A stretch of 64,000 nt of DNA from CAZFHA01 sp964518595. Lineage in GTDB: Bacteria > Bacillota > Clostridia > Saccharofermentanales > Saccharofermentanaceae. The translations under genes and the position numbers were made by a program. Numbering within the stretch: the first letter of the stretch is position 1; the number at the start of each line of letters is the position of its first letter. The notes under the pieces are model-generated. The model was not told the DNA's origin, made no database searches, and worked only from the letters and a program-made list of their open reading frames with translations. The stretch lies in the NCBI GenBank assembly GCA_964518595.1, contig CAZFHA010000016.1:1-64000 (forward strand), read 5' to 3'. Positions 42,514 through 50,614 of this stretch are shown here, in pieces.

Positions 42514-44340
42514 CTGGTTCAATGGTTTTCTCGTCTTTCCTTTTCTGTCAGAGTATTTTTATTTAATACGCTGTTTATTGTGCTGCTTAGTGCTATTGTC
42601 CTGTCGTATTTCTATTTTTTTGTTCTGGGCGCCGAGACAGATAAGGCGCAGCGAAACCTAGATACGTTGACAGGTAAAACCGGCCAACAATTAGAAACGC
42701 TCATATCTGAAATGGATCGAACCGCCTTACAACTGGCCGCCAATCCCTATGTCATGGATGTCTTTAACAATCTACCTACCCATAATAATGCCATGCGCAA
42801 TTATTTTATTAACGAAAAACTCTATTCCAAAGAGATTGTTCGCTACCTCAACACCTTTAATATAAAAAGAGATATGATGGCCAGAATTTTACTCTACAAC
42901 GACCAAGGCGATTTTATTTCCAGTGGCTATTTGCCCACCACGAATACGGCTGTGCTACATTTTTTTGATGCCCAAAATCCGCTAGGAATTAATCAGATAC
43001 ATCAGTATTTTTCGGAAGATACCCCCGCTTTTATGGCCTACGTACCACCGCGAAAGGATCCTTTTTCTGAAGATTCTCCGGAATCGCTTTTTTCTGTGGT
43101 ACGCAAGATTCAAAACTATTCCATCGGTGACAGCGAAACCGACCGAGGCTATGTAGAAGTACAAGAGCCTATCAGGCGCTTTTCCGATGTCTTTCGTGGT
43201 CTAGATCAGGATATAAGTATTTTACTCTTAGGGGAAGACGGCTCACGTTTATATGCCGGTGGTCCGGCACTGTCTTCGGAGTTAGTAAACACCCTTGCCA
43301 ATACAAAAAACATTCACAGCTACGAAGAAAGTTCTGCTGGCTGGATTCTGTCCGAGTCTCAGGTTTCCGAAATGAATGGCCGGGTAATATTTCTTTTACC
43401 CCAAAGTTCAATTTTCGGGCATATTCAGTCTATTTGGTTACTAATCTTATTTGCTATGGCAGTGATGCTCATGATTCTTTTAGGCACGGAGTACTTGGTT
43501 CTGCGTCGCCTAACCCGTCCACTTCAAAAATTACACCATTCTATTTCTGCCATCAGCATTCATCACCTGGAATGGGAAATTCAGCCCGGTGGCGACGGTG
43601 ACGAATTCAGCCGCTTAAATCAAGCCTTTGAACAACTTTTCTCTCAACTCCAGACCTCCGTAGACGACCTGGTTTTTGCCCGGACGGAGGAAGTCAAAAG
43701 TCATGTTAAAGCCTTGCAAGCCCAGATGGATCCTCATTTTATTCACAATATTCTAACCATAATCAATGGACTGGCAGCAGAGGAAGAATATCAAAAAATC
43801 ATTGAAACCACTGATAAATTAGCCGAAATGCTCCGCTACAACGCTTCTTATATTGCCACAGAAGTCACCATCAGCGAAGAAATTGACCATATGCTTAATT
43901 ACCTGGATCTAATGAAGATACGTTATGAAGATCACTTCAGGTATCAGCTCAACAATTACGCTCAAGACTGTGACTTCCTCGTTCCCAAACTCCTTTTACA
44001 GCCCTTAGTCGAAAATTGTTTTAAACACGGTTTTTCTTCTCAAAGTCCACCCTGGGAAATCACTGTAACCCTCTACTGTCAACCGGCCCAGTGGAAAATC
44101 ATCATTGAAGATAATGGAAAAGGGTGGAAAGACACCGAAATAGAAGCCTTTTGGGCAGCTGTATCCGCCTTTCAGCAGACAAAAAACCGCCAAAGTCCAG
44201 CCTCCTTAAAAATCGGTCATCTAGGTCTGCTAAACATCTACATCCGTCTCTACTTAATTTGGGGCAAAGCTATAATTTTTGAGTTAGGCAAAAGCGACCT
44301 GGGCGGCGCCAAAATTACTCTGGGAGGGCATAAATTATGA
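42514..44340 (+). CDS. YesM-type sensor histidine kinase
   Basis: About 608 residues. Two membrane helices (near residues 8-34 and about 305-330) flank a large extracellular sensor domain. A HAMP linker, the His_kinase box LQAQMDPHFIHN (usually QINPHFLYN; Asp replaces Asn here) and an HATPase domain with QPLVENCFKHGF follow. The start is unusual: GGGAGGG (42501-42507) lies six bases before a CTG at 42514, there is no ATG or GTG in the region, and the TTG at 42496 overlaps the ribosome binding site. The kinase stop overlaps the response regulator start (ATGA). It likely senses the sugar bound by the divergent lipoprotein. Confidence 0.88.
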   Translation: MVQWFSRLSFSVRVFLFNTLFIVLLSAIVLSYFYFFVLGAETDKAQRNLDTLTGKTGQQLETLISEMDRTALQLAANPYVMDVFNNLPTHNNAMRNYFINEKLYSKEIVRYLNTFNIKRDMMARILLYNDQGDFISSGYLPTTNTAVLHFFDAQNPLGINQIHQYFSEDTPAFMAYVPPRKDPFSEDSPESLFSVVRKIQNYSIGDSETDRGYVEVQEPIRRFSDVFRGLDQDISILLLGEDGSRLYAGGPALSSELVNTLANTKNIHSYEESSAGWILSESQVSEMNGRVIFLLPQSSIFGHIQSIWLLILFAMAVMLMILLGTEYLVLRRLTRPLQKLHHSISAISIHHLEWEIQPGGDGDEFSRLNQAFEQLFSQLQTSVDDLVFARTEEVKSHVKALQAQMDPHFIHNILTIINGLAAEEEYQKIIETTDKLAEMLRYNASYIATEVTISEEIDHMLNYLDLMKIRYEDHFRYQLNNYAQDCDFLVPKLLLQPLVENCFKHGFSSQSPPWEITVTLYCQPAQWKIIIEDNGKGWKDTEIEAFWAAVSAFQQTKNRQSPASLKIGHLGLLNIYIRLYLIWGKAIIFELGKSDLGGAKITLGGHKL

Positions 44341-45875
44341 TTCGTGTACTCATTGTGGAAGACGAACCACCCATCATGCGTGATCTGACCCGACGACTAG
44401 AAAAGCTAGATTCAACTTTCACCGTAGTTGCCCAAGCCTACGACGGGGTAATGGCCTTGGAGTTATTAGCTAAGCAACCGGTAGATCTGATTATTACCGA
44501 TATTACCATGCCCAGACTAAGCGGTCTTGATTTACTGGAAAAGGTCGCTCAAAACCAACCTCACATTTTAAGGGTAATCCTTAGCGGTTATCAGGAATTC
44601 TCTTATGCCCAAAAAGCCTTACGCTTAGGGGCAGAAGATTATTTATCAAAACCAATTAAAGATAAAGAATTAGCTAAACTGCTGGAAAAAATAAAAGCTA
44701 CCTTTCAAACACAGCACTTAGAGCGCCTAGAGCAATATCTACACCACGTATTTCAAGAGGAATATCTGCTAACTAAAATGGAAAATCCTTTTATTCCCGT
44801 CGCAGACAGCCTCTTTGTAAGCCTGATTTGCCTTGGAAATCTTCCCCTTACCCTTAGTAGCAAAGCCCCTCCCGGTGCTCGTGCCTGGGCTGACATCATT
44901 TTTTCTCAAGAGCGTAATAGCAGTTCTATTGAGGGTCCTTCCATCCATCTGTTTGCAGGAAAAACACGTAGTGAAAAGCTCTCTATCCTGCCCCAGTCCC
45001 CAGACAACCTAAGCCACATCCGAGACATCTATCAGCAACTACAAAAGGCTACCTCACTGCCTGTCAGCCTAATCTATACCCACTGTAGTCCGGAAGAATT
45101 AGTATCCATGATCCCAAAGCTACGCAAACAATTGTTAGAGAAAATTCGCTTTGCCCGTGGATTGGCGCCTTTCCCCTGGGAAAATAGTTCTACAGTGGCA
45201 GGGGAGATTCAGGATTATCAGCTTCCCAGCGGCTATTATCAACAGGCCTGCTTAGCCGTCGAGCAACAGCAGGGTGCTCACTTTAAAAGGCTACTCCAAA
45301 AGGTTATCCTTGACCTAGAGCACCTTCAGGCGCGCCAACTTGATGTAGAAAGTGCCCTGCAAAGACTGTTTGACCCCTTGCTACAGGCGGCACCTTATGA
45401 CACAACAGCTTCCGGCGAAGGTATCTACTCACTTGCGGAACAAATCCTTTTAGCGCCAAGCTATGCGGAGCTGGAAAAATCCTTATCAGAATTAGCTTCT
45501 CATATTTTTCAAACTCTACTGGAAGCCTCCCACACAGATCAGCTGGTGGAGGACTTAGAGCAATACCTTCTGCTTCACTTAGGCGATCCCATCAGCAATC
45601 AACATTTGACCACCCGTTTCGGCTATTCAATTTCTTATATAAGCCGCCTCTTTAAGAATCAAACTGGCTACACCCCGGGAGAGTATTTACTGAATCAGCG
45701 CATAACCAAGGCAAAAGAATTACTAGTACAAGAACCGAAGTTGAAAAGCAAGGAAATTGCCCGGATTGTAGGCTATAGCGATCCACTATATTTTTCCCGG
45801 GTGTTTAAAAAGGCTACCGGTTATTATCCTTCCGAATATCGAGAAAATGCTCATCTGGATGAAAAGGAGTGCTAA
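44337..45875 (+). CDS. YesN-type response regulator with AraC output domain
   Basis: A 512-residue regulator. A receiver domain (1-120) has phosphoacceptor Asp in LIITDITMPRLSG and Lys in DYLSKPIKDKE. A long central region follows, then an AraC-type DNA-binding domain (about 405-505) with VGYSDPLYFSRVFKKATGYYPSEYR. It is translationally coupled to the kinase through ATGA, and the GH94 gene starts 3 bp after its stop. It probably activates the ABC operon and its own operon. Confidence 0.94.
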   Translation: MIRVLIVEDEPPIMRDLTRRLEKLDSTFTVVAQAYDGVMALELLAKQPVDLIITDITMPRLSGLDLLEKVAQNQPHILRVILSGYQEFSYAQKALRLGAEDYLSKPIKDKELAKLLEKIKATFQTQHLERLEQYLHHVFQEEYLLTKMENPFIPVADSLFVSLICLGNLPLTLSSKAPPGARAWADIIFSQERNSSSIEGPSIHLFAGKTRSEKLSILPQSPDNLSHIRDIYQQLQKATSLPVSLIYTHCSPEELVSMIPKLRKQLLEKIRFARGLAPFPWENSSTVAGEIQDYQLPSGYYQQACLAVEQQQGAHFKRLLQKVILDLEHLQARQLDVESALQRLFDPLLQAAPYDTTASGEGIYSLAEQILLAPSYAELEKSLSELASHIFQTLLEASHTDQLVEDLEQYLLLHLGDPISNQHLTTRFGYSISYISRLFKNQTGYTPGEYLLNQRITKAKELLVQEPKLKSKEIARIVGYSDPLYFSRVFKKATGYYPSEYRENAHLDEKEC

Positions 45876-45877
45876 GC

Positions 45878-48430
45878 ATGGAATCATGGACAGTCTTCGA
45901 TGAAAATCAAAAACTTCTGGGTGAATTTCTTCCCCAGACTGCCGGCTTTCGTATCCTAACCCCCAATCTGCCCTCTGCTTGGGAATACATCTATCAAAAC
46001 TCTGATCTGCTCCTAAAAATGGATCAGTATGGTCCGGTGTATGCTCAACACAGCCCTCCCGGCGGCATTCAGCTTTTCCGGCGTGAAAACGGCCAACGCT
46101 TTTCTCCATGGAACATCTGGTTAAAGGCAGAACAAATCAATCAAGGTCAGCCCTTTAGTGCCTTTTTTCGTCCTGCTCTGGGAAATGATCCCACAGCTCT
46201 GCCACAGAATTACGAAGTAATTTTCCGGCCGGAAAGTGCTCTATACAGAATTCAGCTTGATGATCTAACAGTAGAAACAGAGTTTCTGATTCCACCGTCA
46301 GGCTGTGAAATTGTGATGAAGTGCCGAGTTCAAAATACCGGTTCAATAGCCGTTAACTTATGCCTGTTTCCCTGCCTTGTTCCCTACATCAATCCGGCGA
46401 TGTTGGCACCTTGGGACAAATATGAATGGTATTTAAAATCTGCGGTGGTATTGGAGAAGCAAGCTCTGTTCTGGAGTCAACTTTTGAACAGCGAATCGGA
46501 TGCCCAAAAGCGACAAACAGCGATTCTATGGACAGATAAAGAGGCACTAACCGGAGTTGAAATCAGCCTAGAAAAATTTATCGGCGCCAGCAGTCTGGAT
46601 TTTCCTGAAAGCATATTTCAAGGGAGATTGAGGCTAAAGCCCTGTAGTGCGTCCTATGGCAATTATCCACCCGATCATACCATCTATGGTTATCCACCAA
46701 TCTATGCCCAGCAATATAGTTGGCTTCTCACCCCCGGGCAAGAGCAAGTTTTGACTCAGGTACTCGCTCTTCCAGCCAAAAAGCAATCCTCTTGGCTTGC
46801 CCCCTTTGAGGAGGTAAAAAAGAGTCTTTTCTACTTTTCTGCCCATAATTTTTCGGAAACCAAAAGCACCATGCAACGAATGTATCAGCAGATTTTCACG
46901 CAAAATCAGCTTACCACTGGGCAAGAATTTTTTGACTACTATGTAAATTACTGGTTACCTCTACAGATGAAATGGGTCTGCGCCCTAGACCGAGGCTGGC
47001 CTACTGGTATGCGTGGAACCCGAGATAGTGCCCAGGATTTTCTGGCACTCTTATTTACTGGTGACTATCCCACTTGCCGCCAAGTTCTTTTACAACTGCT
47101 ATCCTGTCAACGCCGGGATGGCTGGTTTCCCCGCCAATATTCTGCGGAAGGCCGACAAGGCAAACACGACCTACGGAGCTACATTGATGGCGGTGCTTTT
47201 GTGATTGAATTCGCTTGGAATTATCTGGCACATAGTGGCGATTTCCTATTACTGGAGGAGACGCTGCCTTGGCTTGACCAAGATCAGGAAGACCAGGTTA
47301 TCACCCATTTACTTACTGCCCTAGACTATTATCTGCTACCGGAAAATATCGGAGAACATGGACTTTGTAAGCTCCGGGAGGGAGATTGGCTGGACAGTTT
47401 AAACCGCGCTGGAACTAAAGGGCGAGGAGAATCGGTAATGGTAAGTGCCCAAGTAATCATGAGCCTATATTACATGACTGATCTACTCAAGAAAATTTCT
47501 CTTTGCTCGACACCTGACCAAACTACCCTGCACTCCTACCCTGACTTAGAGGATAGACTGGCTGCCTTTTCTACTGCTTCCGCTGCCCTAAAAAAAGCCC
47601 TTCTCAGCGCCAGCCTGAATCCGGCCGGATTCTTTAACGGTGCTTTTACCGATAAGGGAGACTGGATTTTTTCAGGGCAAGATCCTGATGGCCATTGTCG
47701 CCCCTATGGACCAACCAACTGGTACGCCATTATAGCAGGCCTATTGCCACAAGTTCAAGGAAAAGAACTGCTTCATACTCTGCTGCCTATGCTAAAAGGA
47801 CCTTTTGGGTATCGGCTCTATCATCCACCCATGGGAGAAACGCCAATTCCTTGTACCGGCCGTAGTGGCAGCGGTGATACTCCACCCTATCAAGGGGAAA
47901 ATGGCAATGTCTACAACCATGGCTCCCAAGGCTTTCTCGCCCGTGCTCTGGGAGTACTACAAGAAGGGGATGAGCTATTTGAGGTATTGAACTGGCTTTT
48001 CCCCTTTGATCAGGAAAAACACCCAACGCATCAAGCCCTTAGCGCACCTTATGCCATCACCAATTGCTGGCAAGAATCCAGTCCCTTCCCCGGTCGTTCC
48101 CTAATGACATTTTTAACCGGCAGCGTAGCTATGGGAATGCGTGGGGTTTATGAATGGATGTTGGGCATAATACCAGAGCTAGATGGGCTTCTATTTTCCC
48201 CCGTTCTTCCCAGTCTCATTCCACAGGTTCAAGTGAACAGCTCTTTTCGTGGCCGAAGGATTCAGTTGCAAATATGGAATCACGCCGGAAAAGTGACCGC
48301 CCAAAGCCGTCTGGTATTTCATGGTGTAGAGTATCCACCTTCCCTTCATCCTTTCTATCCAGAACGGCTAGTTTTTGCGTTACGGGAAGAGGACATTAAG
48401 GATAATAGTGTGTTTGAGATTTTTTTGTGA
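45878..48430 (+). CDS. GH94 glycoside phosphorylase
   Basis: An 850-residue cytoplasmic enzyme of the cellobiose/chitobiose/laminaribiose phosphorylase family. The catalytic-acid region reads GDWLDSLNRAG-GRGESV, equivalent to GDWNDGMN in cellobiose phosphorylase, with the Asp kept. RGTRDSAQDFLALL, ENGNVYNHGSQG and LTGSVAMGMRG...LDGLLFSPVLP are further family blocks. AAGGAG lies 8 bp before the ATG. It is the third gene of the kinase-regulator operon, so the imported beta-glycoside is probably phosphorolysed to a sugar 1-phosphate. The linkage is unknown. Confidence 0.88.
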   Translation: MESWTVFDENQKLLGEFLPQTAGFRILTPNLPSAWEYIYQNSDLLLKMDQYGPVYAQHSPPGGIQLFRRENGQRFSPWNIWLKAEQINQGQPFSAFFRPALGNDPTALPQNYEVIFRPESALYRIQLDDLTVETEFLIPPSGCEIVMKCRVQNTGSIAVNLCLFPCLVPYINPAMLAPWDKYEWYLKSAVVLEKQALFWSQLLNSESDAQKRQTAILWTDKEALTGVEISLEKFIGASSLDFPESIFQGRLRLKPCSASYGNYPPDHTIYGYPPIYAQQYSWLLTPGQEQVLTQVLALPAKKQSSWLAPFEEVKKSLFYFSAHNFSETKSTMQRMYQQIFTQNQLTTGQEFFDYYVNYWLPLQMKWVCALDRGWPTGMRGTRDSAQDFLALLFTGDYPTCRQVLLQLLSCQRRDGWFPRQYSAEGRQGKHDLRSYIDGGAFVIEFAWNYLAHSGDFLLLEETLPWLDQDQEDQVITHLLTALDYYLLPENIGEHGLCKLREGDWLDSLNRAGTKGRGESVMVSAQVIMSLYYMTDLLKKISLCSTPDQTTLHSYPDLEDRLAAFSTASAALKKALLSASLNPAGFFNGAFTDKGDWIFSGQDPDGHCRPYGPTNWYAIIAGLLPQVQGKELLHTLLPMLKGPFGYRLYHPPMGETPIPCTGRSGSGDTPPYQGENGNVYNHGSQGFLARALGVLQEGDELFEVLNWLFPFDQEKHPTHQALSAPYAITNCWQESSPFPGRSLMTFLTGSVAMGMRGVYEWMLGIIPELDGLLFSPVLPSLIPQVQVNSSFRGRRIQLQIWNHAGKVTAQSRLVFHGVEYPPSLHPFYPERLVFALREEDIKDNSVFEIFL

Positions 48431-48545
48431 GCTAAAGGGGTAGGCCTCCACGCTGCGGGATTCTTGCCCAAGTTTGAAATAAACAGTTTATTTTAGACAA
48501 CTGCTATATAATAAAAGAAAATTTAGCAACAGGGAGAGTATTAAA

Positions 48546-49034
48546 ATGGTAAAACAAAGCATTCCCTTCACATCATTTCTGGAGGCCGCCGGAACGGAGC
48601 ATATTGAATTCATTAATCAATCTAACCAGCTAATGTTGGACAATAACTGTAAGGTAGAAATCAAAGAGGCCAAAAGCGGCTACCTGGTATCCTATGTTCA
48701 TACTCCCACCGCCCGCACAGTAGCCAATTATGTTTTCCGCAAAAAAGGTCTTATGATTCGCATCTACGCAGACCACGTTCCCGAATACATGAGCCTCCTA
48801 GACAACTGGCCGGAGTCTATGAAAAATACCATCCGTAAAGCTACGCCCTGCAAACGCCTACTTGACCCTAATGCCTGTAATCCGCGCTGCGTTATGGGGT
48901 TTGATTTTATTTTGGACGGTAATCGAGAGCAGAAGTGTCGGAATAGTAGTTTCATGTTTTTTCTTGATCCTGAAACAAAGCCCCACCTCAAAGATATGTT
49001 AGAGCGGGAAATGCAAGCACGAAAAGCGGGGTAA
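48546..49034 (+). CDS. Hypothetical protein with Cys-rich C-terminal motif
   Basis: A 162-residue soluble protein; family not recognised. The N-terminal half is beta-rich (CKVEIKEAKSGYLVSYVHTPTARTV; I read an alpha/beta fold). The second half carries CKRLLDPNACNPRCVMGFDF followed by a Cys in EQKCRNSS, four or five cysteines that could bind a metal. AGGGAGAG precedes the ATG. Monocistronic. The conserved-looking Cys set suggests a zinc-binding protein, but no function can be assigned. Confidence 0.7.
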   Translation: MVKQSIPFTSFLEAAGTEHIEFINQSNQLMLDNNCKVEIKEAKSGYLVSYVHTPTARTVANYVFRKKGLMIRIYADHVPEYMSLLDNWPESMKNTIRKATPCKRLLDPNACNPRCVMGFDFILDGNREQKCRNSSFMFFLDPETKPHLKDMLEREMQARKAG

Positions 49035-49054
49035 GAATGGTTTCACGCCATTTT

Positions 49055-49082
49055 TGACAAACAAATAGAAAATTATATAATG
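49055..49082 (+). promoter_or_regulatory. Consensus promoter of the DUF2569-like genes
   Basis: Exact TTGACA (49055-49060), 16-bp spacer and exact TATAAT (49077-49082): the best vegetative promoter in the window. It leaves a leader of about 110 bp before the ATG at 49201. Confidence 0.75.
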
Positions 49083-49200
49083 TAAAGATTATCTTAAATC
49101 AAGTTTCCCCTAAATGACAACTCGGGATCAGACAGGTGCTGAAAACAAATCGTGCTTTTACTATTATTTCGGTTTATCTTTAAATCTTGAGGAGGATGTT

Positions 49201-49695
49201 ATGGATGAGGAAAAATTTACCAGAATGGGTGGATGGCTATTATTTTATGTGATTGTGTCTGTGATAGGGTTAGTTTATCTTTTTACTACTCTACTAATAA
49301 ACTTTGATATTTTTATTGACCTCAGACGTTGGGATGTAGTAGACAACAATAAGGTTAATAAAATGTTGGCTGCTTTAGTGATTTTTTCTATTGCAAGCAT
49401 ATTATTACAACTTGTAATTCTAACATTGATTCTTATCAAAAGCCTTTTTCGGCAGCTTCCTATAGTTGTTTTACTACAAGGATGGATAGTTATTGTAGGA
49501 TGGTATTTTGCAAAAACCGGTTATTCTAACGCTTTTTCAAGTGTCAAATTTACGTGGGCTGAGAATGCCTTAATTCGTATGCTCCCAATTGTTATTCAGG
49601 CAGCAATTTCAATTTTAATCTGGTTTAACTACTTTAAAAACTCCAGGCGAGTTGAGGTTTATATGAATGGACTGGATGAGCCCGATAATGCTTAA
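49201..49695 (+). CDS. DUF2569-like membrane protein, copy 1
   Basis: A 164-residue protein with four hydrophobic segments. MGGWLLFYVIV near the N-terminus and YFKNSRRVEVYM at the C-terminus match the DUF2569/GGWL-type membrane proteins. GAGGAGG six bases before the ATG at 49201 fixes the start; the reading frame is open for 29 codons upstream but lacks initiation signals. A tandem paralogue follows 44 bp later. Function unknown. Confidence 0.75.
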   Translation: MDEEKFTRMGGWLLFYVIVSVIGLVYLFTTLLINFDIFIDLRRWDVVDNNKVNKMLAALVIFSIASILLQLVILTLILIKSLFRQLPIVVLLQGWIVIVGWYFAKTGYSNAFSSVKFTWAENALIRMLPIVIQAAISILIWFNYFKNSRRVEVYMNGLDEPDNA

Positions 49696-49739
49696 CTAGT
49701 TGCAGAATAGGGGGATGGCTAGCTGTATTTATAGTTTTT

Positions 49740-50192
49740 ATGTTATTTTCAATTATTGTTTCTCTACAGGATGTGTTTGGATCAATGACAGTCTGGGGAA
49801 GAATTAGTTCTTCAGAAGAAAACATCCCAATTCAATTAAATATCGAATTTATTTTAAATATTGTCATACAGTTATTGCAGATAGGGCTTATAGGAATTAT
49901 TTTATTCGCCATAGGCAAAAAAACTAATTACAAACGTTTGCCTAACTACTTCATTTGGCAAGGGGGCATCGGAATATCAGGGGCTTTAATCAGTATAATC
50001 AATAGAGCAACTCTTTTGGTCAGTCAATCTGAGTCTGTAGTTAATTTGCTAGGTGAATTTATTCTTATTACAGCCTTAAATGTTGGCGTTTCTGCTATCT
50101 TCTATAACTATTTTAAAAAATCTCAGCGAGTCTACATCTATATGCATGGATTAAGTGAATTTGATAATGTCTCAACTACTCTGGAAAACTAA
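49740..50192 (+). CDS. DUF2569-like membrane protein, copy 2, 5'-truncated
   Basis: A 150-residue paralogue of copy 1; the C-termini align as YFKxSxRVxxYMxGLxExDN. The frame remains open upstream of the ATG at 49740 and encodes GGWLAVFIVF, the counterpart of the GGWL motif of copy 1, but it has no start codon before a TAA at 49686. So the first membrane segment was coded once and its start is gone. Either a truncated protein is made from 49740, which has no good ribosome binding site, or the gene is decaying. Confidence 0.55.
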   Translation: MLFSIIVSLQDVFGSMTVWGRISSSEENIPIQLNIEFILNIVIQLLQIGLIGIILFAIGKKTNYKRLPNYFIWQGGIGISGALISIINRATLLVSQSESVVNLLGEFILITALNVGVSAIFYNYFKKSQRVYIYMHGLSEFDNVSTTLEN

Positions 50193-50237
50193 ATTTCTTG
50201 TTACATGTACAATTAAGAGCTAGGGATTTTTCTTTAG

Positions 50238-50611
50238 TTAATCTTTGAAAAAATCATTGATAGTTAAGACAGTTATATCTGCCTCAAGCCTATCATCAGA
50301 GAGCTTCTCTTGGGTAAATAAATAAAGATAAACTTTATAGTTATCAAACAGAGCTGCCCGGTTTCTTAATATCTGAAGAGTTTTATTACCTTTGACTGAA
50401 GTTGTCCATTTACATTCGCCAACAAGCAAATTCTTTCCCGTAATGGATTCAGCCACTACATCTAGCGCTTCCACCTCGCCTTGCCTATTCTTTCCCCACC
50501 AAGTACCAAAGGAGCTGGCAACAAAGCCAGCTCCCGGTTTCTATACATTCTACGGAAATATTGCCGAGTAATCTCTTCAAAAATTGAACCAATGAATTTG
50601 GGTAAAAAACC
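50238..50611 (-). pseudogene. Frameshifted DUF234 remnant of an AAA ATPase
   Basis: The 3' part (50238-50540) encodes WWGKNRQGEVEALDVVAE and LLVGECKW, the nuclease-like DUF234 domain found at the C-terminus of archaeal-type AAA ATPases. A second frame just upstream (to 50611) encodes FIGSIFEEITRQYFRRMY, the preceding part of the same domain. The two are out of frame and a TAG at 50541-50543 closes the first. The ATPase part is missing; the GH101 gene ends 4 bp away. This is a degraded leftover of a mobile or defence-type ATPase. Confidence 0.65.
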
Positions 50612-50614
50612 GTA

